The notes: generated from the sequence alone by a model not told the origin. A stretch of 64,000 nt of DNA from Phoenix dactylifera (GCF_009389715.1 NC_052399.1:20701045-20765044), one strand, 5' to 3'; counted from the stretch's first letter, positions 1 through 12,594 are shown. Translations and numbers: made by a program.

Positions 1-103
1 CTCTTCTTCAATGAAATGCGCCCTCCGAACAAAAATTTGGTAGTATCTCTATGTTTTATATGATCATAGTCAATTAGGATACTTCAAGTAGCCCAACATT
101 GAC

Positions 104-420
104 TTGCACCCGAAACATCCAACCACTTGTTTGATGACAATATCAAAAGAGTATAAGATGAATGATTCAAAAAAGATGGTTTATTTTGACATCGCAAACG
201 ATCCAAAAATGTGCCGAGTTACTGCATTGAAGGAGCAAACATTAACAATGCCTCTTATAGATCAAGGTAAGCTGTCATGTATGATGCATTGCTAGTTTGC
301 TTCTTACTTGCCAACTATTAGCTACAACATGAACCAAAATAGATTTGTTTTAGATTAACTAATTCTTAAAAAAAAAAAAACTTCACAGGTCCAACCTATT
401 GTGCTTGCTACATGTCTGAC
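104..420 (+). other. possible terminal exon pair of an unrecognised gene
   Basis: An open frame on the plus strand runs to a good donor (CAAG followed by GTAAGC at about 266). About 120 bases on, a pyrimidine-poor but usable acceptor (CTTCACAG, ending near 389) continues the same frame for a few codons to a stop near 420. The encoded stretch (about 50 residues before the donor) contains no domain I recognise. It faces the WSD1-like gene, whose missing last exons should lie to the left. It could be the end of an unrelated gene, a pseudogene fragment, or chance. I do not assign a function. Confidence 0.2.
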
Positions 421-563
421 TGCTAGTTTTGACACCAACAAAACTCTTTTTTGCACTTGTATTGGATCAATTTATGGAACAATTTTTTTTTATCACATTG
501 ACAAGTATTTTTACCACATTGATGGATCAATTTATGGAAGAATTTTGTAATGTCAAGTCATAC

Positions 564-3500
564 CTCTGGGCCTTTGAGTTTTCTCAGCATCTCAAGCAAT
601 CTGCCGGTGAGATAGACAGCAAACGAGCTTCGTTTTGCCTTGATGATCTTCCTTGCTTTCCGGATAAAGTAGAGGGGGTCGGCCTTCTCGGCGTTCTTAC
701 TCGTTGGAATGGAGACATGGAGGAAACCAAACTGGTTCCCCCATGGGGACTTGGCATTGGTTTTTGTCATCTTTTCTACGGTCTCGTAGCTGGAAACGAT
801 TCGAGTGTTCAGCAACACCATGGCCGTCACTCGGGCAGCTCTCCTGCGTTGACCCTCACCCACCCTTTGCATGTACAGCTGGGTCCCATAAAATATTATT
901 CCACTGATCACATCATTCACAGTCTGCTAAAAATCCATAGGAAAACCGTATATTAGATATCAAGCTAACGAATGCAGAAGAGAATATGTTATAACAAGCT
1001 TGATATTAATAATAACAAAGTTCAAGCTGCCTTTGCACATTTATTTTTCTTAAAATTTTAATTTTTTATGCATACAAAATTAAGCTAATTGCATGTTACA
1101 ATTTGTAATTTTCACACCTTGTGATACTTCAACTCCACCCAAACTGTTGAGTAAACAATAATAGACAGAAGGTGACAATATTTAGATATTGGACTGGTTG
1201 GGCTTTTCAGCTTGGTTTAGATTTGCTTTATATAGGGATTGGACTGAGGTTCTTGATGTTGCTTCTTGTTGGGTGGTTTTGATACTCCTATCTTTCATTT
1301 TATTTTATTTTTTATCTTTTAGTTTTATCTCTGTATTTGTTTTATCTTTGAAAGCATGGTATTATTTTTCACCATTTTAATTGCTCCAAAAAAAAAAGAC
1401 AATATAGATGGACAAACAAAACAAAAATGCATATAAAGAGATAGATTCTACTCCTCCAATGGAAGAGGCTAACTACTCTCAAGTTCAAAATCAAGAATAT
1501 AGTATTTAAATTAACGATCAACGCCATTGAATATGATCTATACCATCAAAAAATTTTATAAACTAAAACTCATATACGTTGATGATTTCTAACGTTGGAT
1601 CAGGAGGGTACAAATTGAACAATTAAATTGATACCAGACCAAATTTTGCCATAATCTGAGCATTAAAAAATATCCAGTTTCAATTTATATATGTTTTAAT
1701 ATGTAGATCATAACCAATAAAACGAATTCTGAACTTAAATGCTTTATCATATATACATATTAGTACACTAGGATAATAAAATTGCCCATATTTATGTCCA
1801 TGTATGTATAGGTTAGAGATCCTTAAAATATTTGATATTTGAGTTTTATGTATTTTTAATAGTAAAAATAATGATCAAAATAGCAAAAAATAGATACTAT
1901 ATATCTTCTCTTGTGATAAGCCACCTTGAAAGCCTATATCACATTATTTTTATTATTGTTGTTGTTATTATAACTATTTTTATTATTGCTATTTTTGGAA
2001 GGGCTTTCTTCGATGGGTTCTGGTCAAAGGAGCATATATATCCAATTTCTTTGTAGTTTATTAGCTATATACATCAAGTACTTCTATAGATCACCATTTA
2101 GTTCATCGAGCTGATCAGACAGTTGGAGATTGATGAGATATATGGCCAAGTTCGGTGGTGCTAGTTAGGCCCTGCATATTATCTAATCAATTGCCTATTT
2201 TTATATGAAACGGATGATTTTAGCATTTTTCTTATATGCACAAATTAAGAATCTATTTGAATATTTCTATAGAATCATCCTGAAAATTCTGTAAAAATTG
2301 GGCTTATTGGCCCCATCTATTTCCATCTTCCAAAGGCCAATCCAAATCCTAGTTTAAATTCTAGGCTTTTATCTATAGGAAGAAAAAATATTTTATATAA
2401 ATCTTTTTATACTTTTCATAGGATTTGGCTTGAGCGGTGTTTGTCTGATAGGGCAATATTTAAATAGCCGAATCAGTCTAATTTAACTAGATTATCCAAA
2501 CATGCACTTATTATTATAATATATATATATATAAAAAAAAAAGGGGAGGGAGGGGAGATGGGTGCCACTTAACGAGGGCAACGATGCACAACAAAAAACC
2601 ACGACGTGAACTATTGCTGCAGGTACGGGTCGTTTGTTCTTTCGCACAAATCCACCTTTGGATCACCCACTATACAAATCTCAAAGCACTTCGAACTACC
2701 GCATTCACCCACCCACCTGCATACATCTCAAAGCGACTAGCGGACGATCCAACGGTGGCCTCGCGCGAAAGAAACAACCCCGACCTGTTGCTGAATCCCG
2801 GTCCCCCGGGGCACAGAAATGGAAGGATACAAAGATTTCGGGGCGGTCTTGAAAAAGCCACTAAGGTTCCTTGCGCCAAAGATTCACGACGGCAGCTGAG
2901 TGACTTTTTTAGAGTTATTCGAGTATTTTCCAAGATTTAAAAGCTCAAGCTTACCCCTCCGACTGCGGCCTTGATCTTTCTTATGTCATCAAGAGAGAAC
3001 TCGACGCAAGAAATGGTGATCGGCCGAAACTCCAGCCCTGGAGTGCCGGATCTGAGCGGAGTTGTGTCGTCCTCTGCCAGAGTGCTCTTCCAAAGACTCC
3101 ACCCTACGTCTCGGATGGTATTGGCACACACGGAGAGAACTCGAGGCACTACGCCACAAATGCTCCCCCATAAGCTCTTTTTCATCGCTTTATCTCGAGG
3201 AGTGGGAAAGGTGAGAGGGAGGGAAGGGTCGTCGGCCCTGTGCAAGCAAGAGAAGAGTGCTCCCATGAGGGAGAAGCCGTCTCCCAGTGCGTGGTGAAGC
3301 TTGAACACCATCGTGCCCTCGGCATTGCTTGTCGGATACTTGATGATGTGGAGGTCCCACAGTGGCCGGCTTTGCGGCAGCTTCTCCAGTGCTATCTGTG
3401 AGAGGTAATCTTGCACGCATTGGTCATATGATTCCAAGCCAGTGGGGAAGGTGGGAACGTTTACATGGTCTCCCAGCTTGACCTTGACCCTCTTCCACTG

Positions 3501-4059
3501 TTGAACCCCGTTCTCATCTTTCACCTAGTTCAAAGTAGCCACGAAAACACAAACTAGCAAATGTCAATGCTGGCAGCCAACCCTAGCGATTACAGGGACA
3601 GATCTTGTTGGTGGCTATTTGTGGGCTTTGGCCAAGCCATCTGCTTGGACTTAAACACTGCATGTATACCAATTTTAGAATGCTTTAACCAAGATGATCT
3701 ACGGGATCCAACTCGGCAAAGCAAGCTTCTATGCTTGGAAAATTAGTCAACAATGGAGGACTGGATGCTAGCCAAGTTGACTGGCCGCGTATACATGACT
3801 TGGAAGAGATTAAAACAGCCCTGGAATCAGAGAAGGTAGAGAGCAGAGAAGGTACCATGATGGAGGAGAAACGTGGGTTGATCGGCAAGAACAGATTCTC
3901 CAGTGTCGACATGGTCGGGGAGTCATCGATAGGAACATCGGACTCGAAAACCACCAGGATGCAGATGGACAGCGCCGAGCTATTGAAGTATTGGCCGGTC
4001 GGGCTTACCGGCTCGTTGTAAGCTGCCTCCTCTCCCTCTCCTCCTTCAACCACCAACAT
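564..4059 (-). CDS. wax ester synthase/diacylglycerol acyltransferase, WSD1-like (3' end outside window)
   Basis: Bifunctional wax ester synthase/diacylglycerol O-acyltransferase family, which joins fatty alcohols or diacylglycerol to acyl-CoA, usually at the endoplasmic reticulum for cuticular wax. Three coding exons are visible: 4059-3856 (68 codons), 3524-2955 (190 codons) and 923-564 (120 codons), all phase 0 with GT-AG borders. The first begins with ATG followed by the family N-terminus (EPVSPTGQYFNSS). The second carries the acyltransferase active site HHALGDG at about residues 145-151 and the conserved PLWDLH. The third begins TVNDV, the usual segment after that exon. These total 378 residues against about 480 for the family, so roughly 100 C-terminal residues, with the NMIGPVE-type region, should lie left of position 1. 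Intron 2 is about 2 kb. No frame break is seen in the visible part. Confidence 0.88.
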
Positions 4060-4120
4060 TCTTCTTCTCCTTTACTCTTGGATACGCTGGTAGCCTATGG
4101 CATCAGAGGATGCAAGCCTA

Positions 4121-4129
4121 ACTTAAATA
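4121..4129 (-). promoter_or_regulatory. candidate TATA box of the WSD1-like gene
   Basis: On the minus strand a TATTTAAG sequence lies about 62 bases upstream of the start codon at 4059. The distance would allow a short 5' leader. This is a motif match by eye only. Confidence 0.3.
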
Positions 4130-5804
4130 GTTTCAGAGAGCAAGCACGGTGGGAAGGAAAGAAAGAAGCTTTTGGACTCGGTGACTTGGTAAATCACACA
4201 AGAGGAGTCGAATTATAGTTATCGAGGAAAAAGTTTGGTTGGTGAGAGAAGTATTAATACTGGCAGCCACAGGGCATGTGGTCGATGGCTAGTGGTAAGA
4301 CTGGTATCAATGCATCCGCATTGTTTTGGAGTTTTCCTTCCTTTTTCTTCTCCACCTGTTTTTTTTTCTTTTTTCCACCGGGTTGGTTGGTGACGCCTCA
4401 AGAGAGCTAATTGGTAGAAGAAATTGATCGTGTCTATACCATTGCACATTATTCTTTGAGTGGCTGTGATACCATTTCACGTGTGTTTGATGCATGTGAT
4501 ACTTCAAGGAGATGAAGATTTTATAATTGTTAAAAGAGACGGCGAGCTTTCTATTTTCCTCAACGAAGAGGAAGACGAAAGCTTTATTGGAACTCCATTG
4601 CTTGTCCTACTAGCATGCCGTTCTACAAGCTCATCCTGATCTCATTAGCCAGATGAAATCATGTCCCAGAAAAAGTCTGAGAAGCAGTCAAGAAAAGTGA
4701 GGAAAGTGTGGTGAGGGGAGAGAGGACTCGAGCGACTGGGCCAGGTTAGGTGACAAAGAGGTAGTTTATCCCAGCTATTTGTAATGGCTCTCGGTTGCAG
4801 CCGTTCTTTTGCCTTAAATGGCGAGTTTATATTATGAATTGATTATATATTCTTTCTCCTGAGACAAATAAATCTGGGTGGGACCGAAGAAGAAAATGCC
4901 TACATTTATATTAGATTCTATAACCATTTTAAAAAATGGAAAGAAATGTGTTTGGATAATATTAACATATGAAAAGTGAGCATGACTTGAGATGGAAGTC
5001 CAGTTGACAAGATTTGAAGTCGGGCAAGTCTTTTCTTCATGTGGCACCAGGGATAAGATCAACTTCCTCTCGGAGCTTTTCTTTTACTATTCTCAGATCC
5101 AAGCAAAACAGGAGTAATTTAAAGATAAACTATAAAATTTTTGGGAGGAAGTGACTTGCTTCCTCCATTTCAACTCAAAAAAAAAAAAAGAAGCTAAATT
5201 AACCTTGGCTCTCCAAAGTGTAGTCAATTAACGTTTGATTTCGATGAATATTAACCTTGCAAGGAGGGCCTTGTGAGGCCACAACCATTAGAAAACAGCC
5301 ACAGAACAATTCCTTCGGTTTTGGTGTACAAATAATTTGATCTTAAATACCTCTTCAGTAAATAGAAATGTTTTCTAGTTAAATATACGCCCTTTGAGCA
5401 TCATTCATGATTATAACCTAACCTACCAAACTAACGGAATCTATCTATATGTCTCTTAATTAAAGTTGGCCATGAATGGTAGTAGACACAGTGGATTGCG
5501 ACCACTGCCATCTTCTGCAGAATATCTTCTGCAGAATCCCAGCATTCGACTCTACAGTGTCGTGCCATTATTGTGGTGGTTCAGCAACGTGGGTGCGATC
5601 AACATCTCATGTCCTGGCCATTGCCGGAACATGAAAGCGAACACTGTCGTAACCAGCTTTTTTCCTGCAATAAGCTGTCACAGGCTGTACACAGTTGAAA
5701 GCCGCTTTGCCAAGGATTGGAGAGCCGAACGCCAGTTGAGCCACTTGGCACGAGCCCTTGGTTAGCTGGTGCGACCATTAATTTTATATTAATTATTTGC
5801 TAAA

Positions 5805-6080
5805 TCAATCTTAAATATTTATATAAAATTAAAAATTTTAAATAATATTTTCAGATGAATTTTTGGATTGTTACATATGGTATTAATTAGAGCGAACCTG
5901 CCCCATAATCTATTTGCACGAGGAGATACTATAGCACGAATGTATTGGAGCTGACTACGGGACGATCATGATGCTTGTGATTACATTTGAATAGATTTGA
6001 ACTCTTAGCCTGATGAAAATGCTAGGGCTGAAACGATTTAGTCCTACATCGGTTATTCGCTAAGTATGAGGTCCTGGGTA
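5805..6080 (+). mobile_element. decayed TRIM-like element, Met-tRNA primer type
   Basis: A degraded primer-binding site (TGGTATTA...AGAGCG, around 5878) follows an LTR-end-like stretch. An interior of about 140 bases follows, resembling those at 7152 and 48950 (words such as GCACGA...TTGGAGCTGACTA and GTGATTA.ATTT). After it comes TTTAGTCCTACATCGG near 6037, a motif of this element's LTR. The edges are worn and I cannot define terminal bases or a target-site duplication. Confidence 0.4.
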
Positions 6081-7013
6081 TCAGATATACTAATATACCT
6101 ATATTCATATTTATTTGTTTGATGAACACAGATGTAGATACAAATATTAATCGGATGCAAAAATTTATGACCATATTTGTTTTATACGGTACATACAAAT
6201 CAAATACTAAAAGTATAGATATAAATATGTTTATAAATTAGATAATTAAACTTTATGACCACAAAATTGAAGATATTACTGAGCAGGTGATAAATCAAAA
6301 TAATAGCATGTTAATATTTTTTTATTTATTTTTATTAAAAATTTATAAGTGCTCATGCTCGTTGTCGGAAAAATTTTGGGGCATGGGCCCAACCTGAAGC
6401 CCACGACTTCTTTTGGGCCCAGCTCGGCCTCGAGTAAACCTAACCTGGCCGCTTCGGACCCTTCTTTGTACATCAGCCATTATGTTATTTTTGCCAAGTT
6501 GATATGTTCCCATCTGTCTTCTACTGGCGTCATCAAGGCGTTGTAGTCACCCAAGCATACATCAGTACAGTTCAATGATAGCAGATTTTTTTGTTTTTAT
6601 CTTGCAGGAGAGCCCAAAACTTCTAATACTTTTGCCTTTTCCTGTGCCAGTTATATCGATTAGAATCGCCATTCCCCCTTGCTTGCTTGTGCGAGATAAT
6701 AGCATCACTTGTGCGGGTCATTCTATTTAAAATGCTTCAACTACAATCTCATTGTTCGGATTCACCATCATGATTTTTAAGATTAGCCCCATAGCAAGAA
6801 GCGGATTCTTAGCCATCCTTGTCTCCTTCACACTCGCTGAAATTCTAATGTCTGCTCCCCTCGTAATAATTATATTTCAAAATAACCATTTTTCTCAATT
6901 TTTAAATGCAATAATTGTTTTTGCTGAAAATAATTAAGAATACCTGAGAATCCGAAGAGGGTCTCAGCCATTCCTCTAACTTATCCGACAACCAGAGTTT
7001 GAGAAATGGTAAC

Positions 7014-7310
7014 TGTGAGAACCCATGCGGCGTGTGTTTAGTCCTACATTAATTATTCGTTGGATAGATCTTGGGTACTTATATAGGATCGAGGAACCCA
7101 AATAATATATTCCAGCTAGACATTTTAGATGAAGTTATGAGTTGTGATAAATGGTATCAGAACGGACTCGATTCATAATCTATGTGGACTAGAGGACGTT
7201 GCAGCATGGATCTATTGAAGCTGACTGTGAGCCAATTATAGTGCTTGTGATTAGATTTAAAGGCTAGCCATTTCAGGTAAAGCCCTAAGTTGTGACAGTA
7301 ACAAGTTGTT
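7014..7310 (+). mobile_element. partial TRIM-like element with clear Met-tRNA primer-binding site
   Basis: An LTR-like stretch of about 137 bases begins TGTGAGAACCC, contains TTTAGTCCTACATT and ends just before TGGTATCAGAACGG at 7152. That closely matches the TGGTATCAGAGC primer site complementary to plant initiator Met-tRNA. A non-coding interior of about 150 bases follows. I find no second LTR, so the copy is truncated on the right. It is related to the copies near 5.9 kb and 48.8 kb. Confidence 0.5.
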
Positions 7311-8543
7311 GGATGACTACTCTTGTTCGTCTCTCTCCACATGGGATAAGGATTGCATCTTTCACATGGTTGAAGAATTCATCTTAGTGAGAATCTATGG
7401 TTGGATTGCGCAATATATAGTCATCTTCGAATCCATATAAATGGACGGATAAAAAAGTTCAGAATTTTTTGAAATCTATACAAAATGCGATCCAACGGTC
7501 TATATTAATATAAGATTAATTATTCTTTCATGCCAAATATGCAACTCAAATCCACGTATTTGCGCTGCCGTGAGGGTTCAGTTTGTATGTTTGGCACGAA
7601 AGAAGATCATTTATTTATTTTTAATTGCAATCTGTTTGCCTTGCATAGATTTTAAAATATTTTAAAATTTTTTTCCAACGTCTGCATAGATTCTGAGACG
7701 GTTATTGTCCATTCCAGCAGTTGATTTTGTGGGAAAAAAAAATAAATCATTCTTTTTTTGCAAAAGATACAATCGGAACCCTGCTATGAGACGCTCTACG
7801 TACACCCACTGTCTTCGTACAGCATTACATGTCGTTGACTCGTTCATCGAGACTCGAGCCTTGAGGATGAGTGGTCCCCCTAGTAGGGAGACCTACGAGG
7901 CCATCAAATGCGTGGCGGATTCTCCTTCGCTATTTTTGGAGAGCATTAAATCCAACCTTGGCTGTGATCATTAATTCCCTCATGAAAAGAGACTATGGCC
8001 ATGAATTCCCATGATCCGGTCGGACCGGTCCCCTCATCCATCCAATGCCATAAAACTCGCGAATCTCTGACCCATCAGGCACCGAGTGGCACCTTGTCAG
8101 GAGAAGGAGTGTCGTCGTCCAGACAACCCTGTTGTTCACAAAAAAATCATATTTTATAACATTTTCTCTAATAACTAAACTTTATCAAACAAAAACTTCA
8201 ATCCCATGATTAAAAAATTTAAAAAAACACATAATATTTTTTATTTTTTCATTTTAAAATATACTTTTTATCGATACATAGTATATATTTAAGTAATACA
8301 TACAAAATAAATTAGTCATTTAGTAAGTTAATGCGCATATCTAGATATATCAATATATAATTTATAGAACATGATATTCACATCAAATAAAATACTCATC
8401 TAGCAAGCCAATATACATAAAATAAAGTACTTAATTATCCAGCAAGCCAATACACACTTTTAGATAAATTGATATATAGTTTTCAGAACATAGTATTTAT
8501 TAGTATCAGTACTCAGTTTTTTAATTTTATCTAACATACAAAA

Positions 8544-8545
<2 letters not shown>

Positions 8546-8615
<70 letters not shown>
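8546..8615. repeat. (AT)35 microsatellite
   Basis: An uninterrupted run of alternating A and T, 70 bases long, within the left arm of the inverted-repeat complex. Length is exact in this sequence but likely variable between individuals. Confidence 0.97.
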
Positions 8616-8617
<2 letters not shown>

Positions 8618-9017
8618 TTTCTTAGATTCTAAATCATAAAAAATAGAGAGGGATTTGGAGGTGGTGAAAAGGACTCAGAAGTTCTGGGGAGATCCTTTGG
8701 TTGGTCGAAGAAGACTTACCCGAAGCACTTTAGAAATTGTTATTTTTTTGATCTTTTTGAGTATATTCATACCCGCCGTGCATGATGCATCTGCTTTAAC
8801 AAAAAAAAAAAAAAAGCACTCGAAAGAAAAAAGAAAGATCTCATAGATAAGATAGATGGCATGATAAGAAAGATGATAAATAGAGAGGCTTGACGAGAAA
8901 AAAAAATATATGAACGATCCCTCTTCATGGATGATCTTTCTTAGCATGTGTAATTTTTTTATTTATTTTTGAATTTATGGAATCGACGAACTTCATTAGT
9001 AGAAAGAGTTTTGTTCC

Positions 9018-9482
9018 TATTTAATTTGGATTTTTTTGTATAAATACCCTTCTAAAAATTCAAATTTTTGTGAATACCCTCTTAAAATTTAAATTATTTA
9101 TGTACTCTCATAAACACTGGTTTTGCACAAATGCTCTAATATAACAATTCTTCTAACACCGTTAATAAAAATCATATTCATTTTAATTAAAAATAAAATA
9201 GCATCTTGAAATTACTTTTTTGTCTCCTATCGCGATCGCCTTAATGGTTCTTTTTGCACTTCTACCTGTTAAAGGTATTTTAGTCATTTTAATTTAAAAC
9301 TATTAATTTTTTAACGGCGTTACATGGTGTGGGTACATATACAAAAATAAAGATAAAAAAAGATAGAATAGCATAATAAGTATTTTAAGAAGGCATACAT
9401 ATGAATATCAATTTTGAGAGAGTATTCATGCAAAATTTGATATTTAGGAGGGTATTCATGTAAAAAAAAATCATTTAATTTT
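9018..9482. mobile_element. fold-back MITE-like element
   Basis: Long terminal inverted repeats: the left end (TTTTTTTGTATAAATACCC, then several related copies of GAATACCCTCTTAAAA) is mirrored by the right end (GGAGGGTATTCATGTAAAAA). The innermost parts also pair (AACACCGTTAA against TTAACGGCGTT). There is no coding capacity. It sits in the loop of the larger inverted repeat. Terminal bases and target duplication are uncertain. Confidence 0.5.
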
Positions 9483-9524
9483 TAGGTTTTCTTTTTTAAG
9501 ATGAACACTAAAAAAATATATAAT

Positions 9525-9780
9525 AAAATAGGAATCCTACTCCATATGATGTTCTATAATGCCCCATATGATTTTTGTTTTTTGATAGTCTGATTGATGG
9601 TTTTGAGTCAGTCCAATCATTTGTTTTTACCTCGAACATGATTATTTGGATTTGATGGTGGGTGTACATAGGAGGGTCTGAAAACTGAAATGAGGTTACA
9701 TTGCATATGACTGAACAAAAATCATATAGGGTGGGCACCATAAAAGGAAATATGGGGTGGGGCTCCTTTTTTGATATGTT
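9525..9780. mobile_element. second small fold-back element
   Basis: The left end (TAGGAATCCTACTCCATATG...CCCCATATGATTTTTGTT) is the approximate reverse complement of the right end (AACAAAAATCATATAGG...ATGGGGTGGGGCTCC). There is no coding capacity. It lies directly beside the preceding fold-back element. Edges are approximate. Confidence 0.45.
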
Positions 9781-10610
9781 TTCTCCTCTTGCATCTATCT
9801 TAAAGAGAAAATTCAAAAGTTAAATAGAGGTAAAAGGATTCTTACTAATAGAGTCCATCATTCCTCTAACTTTAAAAAAAAAAAAAAATTGCACACGCCA
9901 AAAGAGACTATCTGCATTATTTTTCTTTCTCGTCAAGCCTTTCCTTCTATCCTTTTTCTTATCAAGCTATCTCTCCCATGCGTGAGGGCTTCCTTCTCCT
10001 CTTGAGTCCCTTTCTCTAGTCCTTCTAAAAACTATGTATTAATTAACCTAAAAGTGTATATTGGAATGCTAGATGACTATTTTGCAAGGTGTGTATCATC
10101 TGACCGTGCAATGTATACTCATAAATACTATGTTCTAAAAATTATATATCAATTTTTCTAAAGGTATGTATTGGGTGTGTATTAGCAAAGCTTACAGTAT
10201 ATATTTATGTATTAGGAAGCTGACAAGTATGTATCATTTGGCCATATAATGCATATTGATGAGCATCATATTTTGAACTGCAAATCGATTTATCTGGATG
10301 TGTATATTGGGATATTGGATGACTATATTATTAGGTGTGTATTGACTAGGCATAAACTACGTTCTGATGAACATCATATTTTAGAAACTATACATCGATT
10401 TATCAATAAGTACGTAAAAAAATCTTACAGTATATATCAAGAAGCAGATGAATTTATATTACTTGGCCAAAAAAAAAAGGATGCGATGGTTTTTCTTCGC
10501 GCATGGTGCCTATTGGCACGTAATTTTTTTATTATATATTTTTACGTTATGGAATCGATGAATTATGTTAGTAGGAAAAAATTTATTTCTATTTAATTTA
10601 TGAATTATTT

Positions 10611-11935
10611 TTAATGGGCTAAAAAACTATGGTAAAAAAGATTTATTTTCCCATGCCGCACTGAAATCAAGGGCACGTCCATTTCACCTTTTTGACTTGG
10701 AAGCCAAAGGGCAGGCGGCTGAGAGTTTGCAATTTTTTTTTTTTTTCTCTGATCACTCTTCTTCCCCACACACACCATTCTACCCTCACCTTTTTTTTTT
10801 TTTGCTTAAGCTACCCTCACTTTCTCCCCACCTCCCCTACCCTTTTTCTTCGTTTCCTCCTTTTTTTTTTTTTTTTTTTGCCCTTTCCCCTCATTCAGCC
10901 ACAAAGGCGGGAGGGAGAGAGCGAAACATTTAAGACCTCTCCCTCTCGTACCTTCAGCTACTCCATCCACCATTGATATGATGCATCTGGTGTAGGATAT
11001 AATTTCTCCTAATTAATAATTGATGGGGAGTTAAAAACTTAGTCCAAAAGATCTATTTATAAAATCATGCAAGTAAAATTCACATGGATGTAGATAAGAT
11101 AAGCTCGAAATCAAAATGAATTTTCAAGTGTGATAATTTCCTAACTTGGCTTCTACCAATTGGTTTCTTCAATATGCGGTGATGAGACTTGATCAAGACC
11201 TTGTAGGAAGGCTCTCTCTTATCATACATTCATCTACTGCATTTTTTGGTAAAATGGTTGATTTAAATCAATCTAGAATAAATACATCAGTATAAATTGG
11301 AAAAATAAATATATTTAAAATTTGAGCTAGAAGATTCATGTAGAATCCCATAGAATGGCCCTAATATGATTAGCTATATAAGCAACCATCCAATCAACTA
11401 CCTTATTAGCCTTTCTATAAATATGAGAAACCTCAACTACAAACAAAGTATGCATCATTCGCCAACAATCTTACAAAAGGGGATGTGGTCCGGCAACAGA
11501 GAATGGAGGATCCGAAAGCTATTTGATCATAACCTTCCAAATAAATGTAGGAGATCCTCAACTTTTATGTAGTACATAGTTCGGCCATTGAAACTATAGT
11601 ATCAAAATTTCTGACACCACCTATAGCTAATAAAGTACTAATAGCACTTCTAGTAACAAAAGCCACAAAAAGCACCTTTTAGACGAACAGTACCATATAG
11701 AAATATTATACACACACACACACTTCTATATATGTATTTCTCTATATTTATATATAATTCTGCCACTGTTTACTGTTGCGGCTTCATTTATAGCTTATAT
11801 AGAAATATATATGGAACTACGTAGAAAGAGTTTCGTTGAGGACCTTGACAGGCATCGGTAGAAGTGGCTCGATCGTTGGCGCAGGTATTAAATTGGATGT
11901 AAAGAGTCATTTATTCTTCCCATATTTCATTGTTT
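10611..11935. other. intergenic DNA with pyrimidine-rich tract
   Basis: No supported gene. A T/C-rich tract of about 170 bases lies at 10,730-10,900, and a short (AC)n run near 11,710. The open frames over the pyrimidine tract are low-complexity and are not proposed as genes. Confidence 0.6.
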
Positions 11936-12184
11936 GATATTGTTGGGGGAATAAGGTTTTTCCCCCAAATGACACGAATGCCCCAAAGAAGCCGCACAAT
12001 CGTCGACCCTGGAAGGCCGAAGTCGGCACCCGAACTCGGAACCTCCGACCTAAGAGAAACCCCAATGCCCGAGGCCTACTTTTGTCAGCCACCTACTACG
12101 GCTATACGTCTCCGAGGTCCGGCCAGAGACCGTACTATGACGCCCCTCCGGCATTTATTGCGCATGACCGCTGTGATCCTCCGG

Positions 12185-12320
12185 CACACTCCACAATAAA
12201 TATGGATCTCCAGCTTACTCCACAATAAATATGGATCTCCGGCTTACTCCACAATGAATGCGGATCTCCGGCTTACTCCACAATAAATGCGGATCTCCGG
12301 CTCACTCAACAATTAATGCA
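12185..12320 (+). repeat. 29-bp tandem repeats in the 5' LTR
   Basis: Four 29-bp units of the form CTTACTCCACAATAAAT.. followed by GGATCTCCGG, with a degenerate fifth start. The 3' LTR has one more unit (24202-24346). This is the only length difference between the LTRs. Confidence 0.9.
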
Positions 12321-12587
12321 CGTGACTCCTGTCATCTACGGACTCCCAGCTCTCCACGGCAAATAAGCCCAGCAGAGTCTAGTCAACTGTGATAAGTCTC
12401 TGATCTCGGCCATACCTCCGACACTGATGCAATAAATTCGCCTGGTAGCGTGCTAGTTCGGGTTGTACAACGCCCTCATCGCCGACATCAGTGCAATTAT
12501 TCGCCTGACCAAGCGCCGACCTGAACGACATGCCGAGCCGTACTACGGCTTCGCCCCGTTACATCGCAGGTAAACCGACCCCCGGTC

Positions 12588-12594
12588 TATAAAA
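12588..12594 (+). promoter_or_regulatory. LTR TATA box
   Basis: TATAAAA preceded by CCGGTC and followed by a G run, about 350 bases before the gag start. This is the expected place for the element's own promoter. The same sequence lies at 24634-24640 in the 3' LTR. Confidence 0.75.

Larger units (their letters stand above)
4130..8280. other. gene-poor AT-rich intergenic DNA
   Basis: I see no convincing gene. Open frames here are short and lack family features. The recognisable content is two decayed copies of a small LTR element with a Met-tRNA-type primer-binding site (about 5.8-6.1 kb and 7.0-7.3 kb), annotated separately. Confidence 0.6.
8280..10610. repeat. nested inverted-repeat (fold-back) complex
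   Basis: By eye, 8280-9015 and 9822-10460 are diverged inverted copies. The block around 8440-8505 is the reverse complement of 10100-10175 (ACTATGTTCT, ATATCAAT.T). The block around 8830-8960 mirrors 9870-10005 (CTCGTCAAGCC, TTATCA.GC.ATCT), and 8965-9015 mirrors 9822-9870 (ATTAGTA, GGAAT). Both arms contain imperfect tandem units of roughly 100-140 bases. The loop holds two further fold-back elements. A third copy of the arm end, in direct orientation, lies at about 10475-10605. No transposase gene is present. Confidence 0.5.

Noticed and set aside
429..956. Plus-strand open frame of 175 residues
   Set aside because: It is the shadow of the WSD1-like exon at 564-923 on the other strand, which carries the family sequence and splice sites.
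2584..2940. Open frames on both strands in the WSD1-like intron
   Set aside because: No family features, and splicing around them is well defined by exon phases; they follow from the GC-rich composition.
10692..10976. Open frames of 78-94 residues with long Phe runs
   Set aside because: Low-complexity pyrimidine tract; Phe/Ser/Pro strings only.
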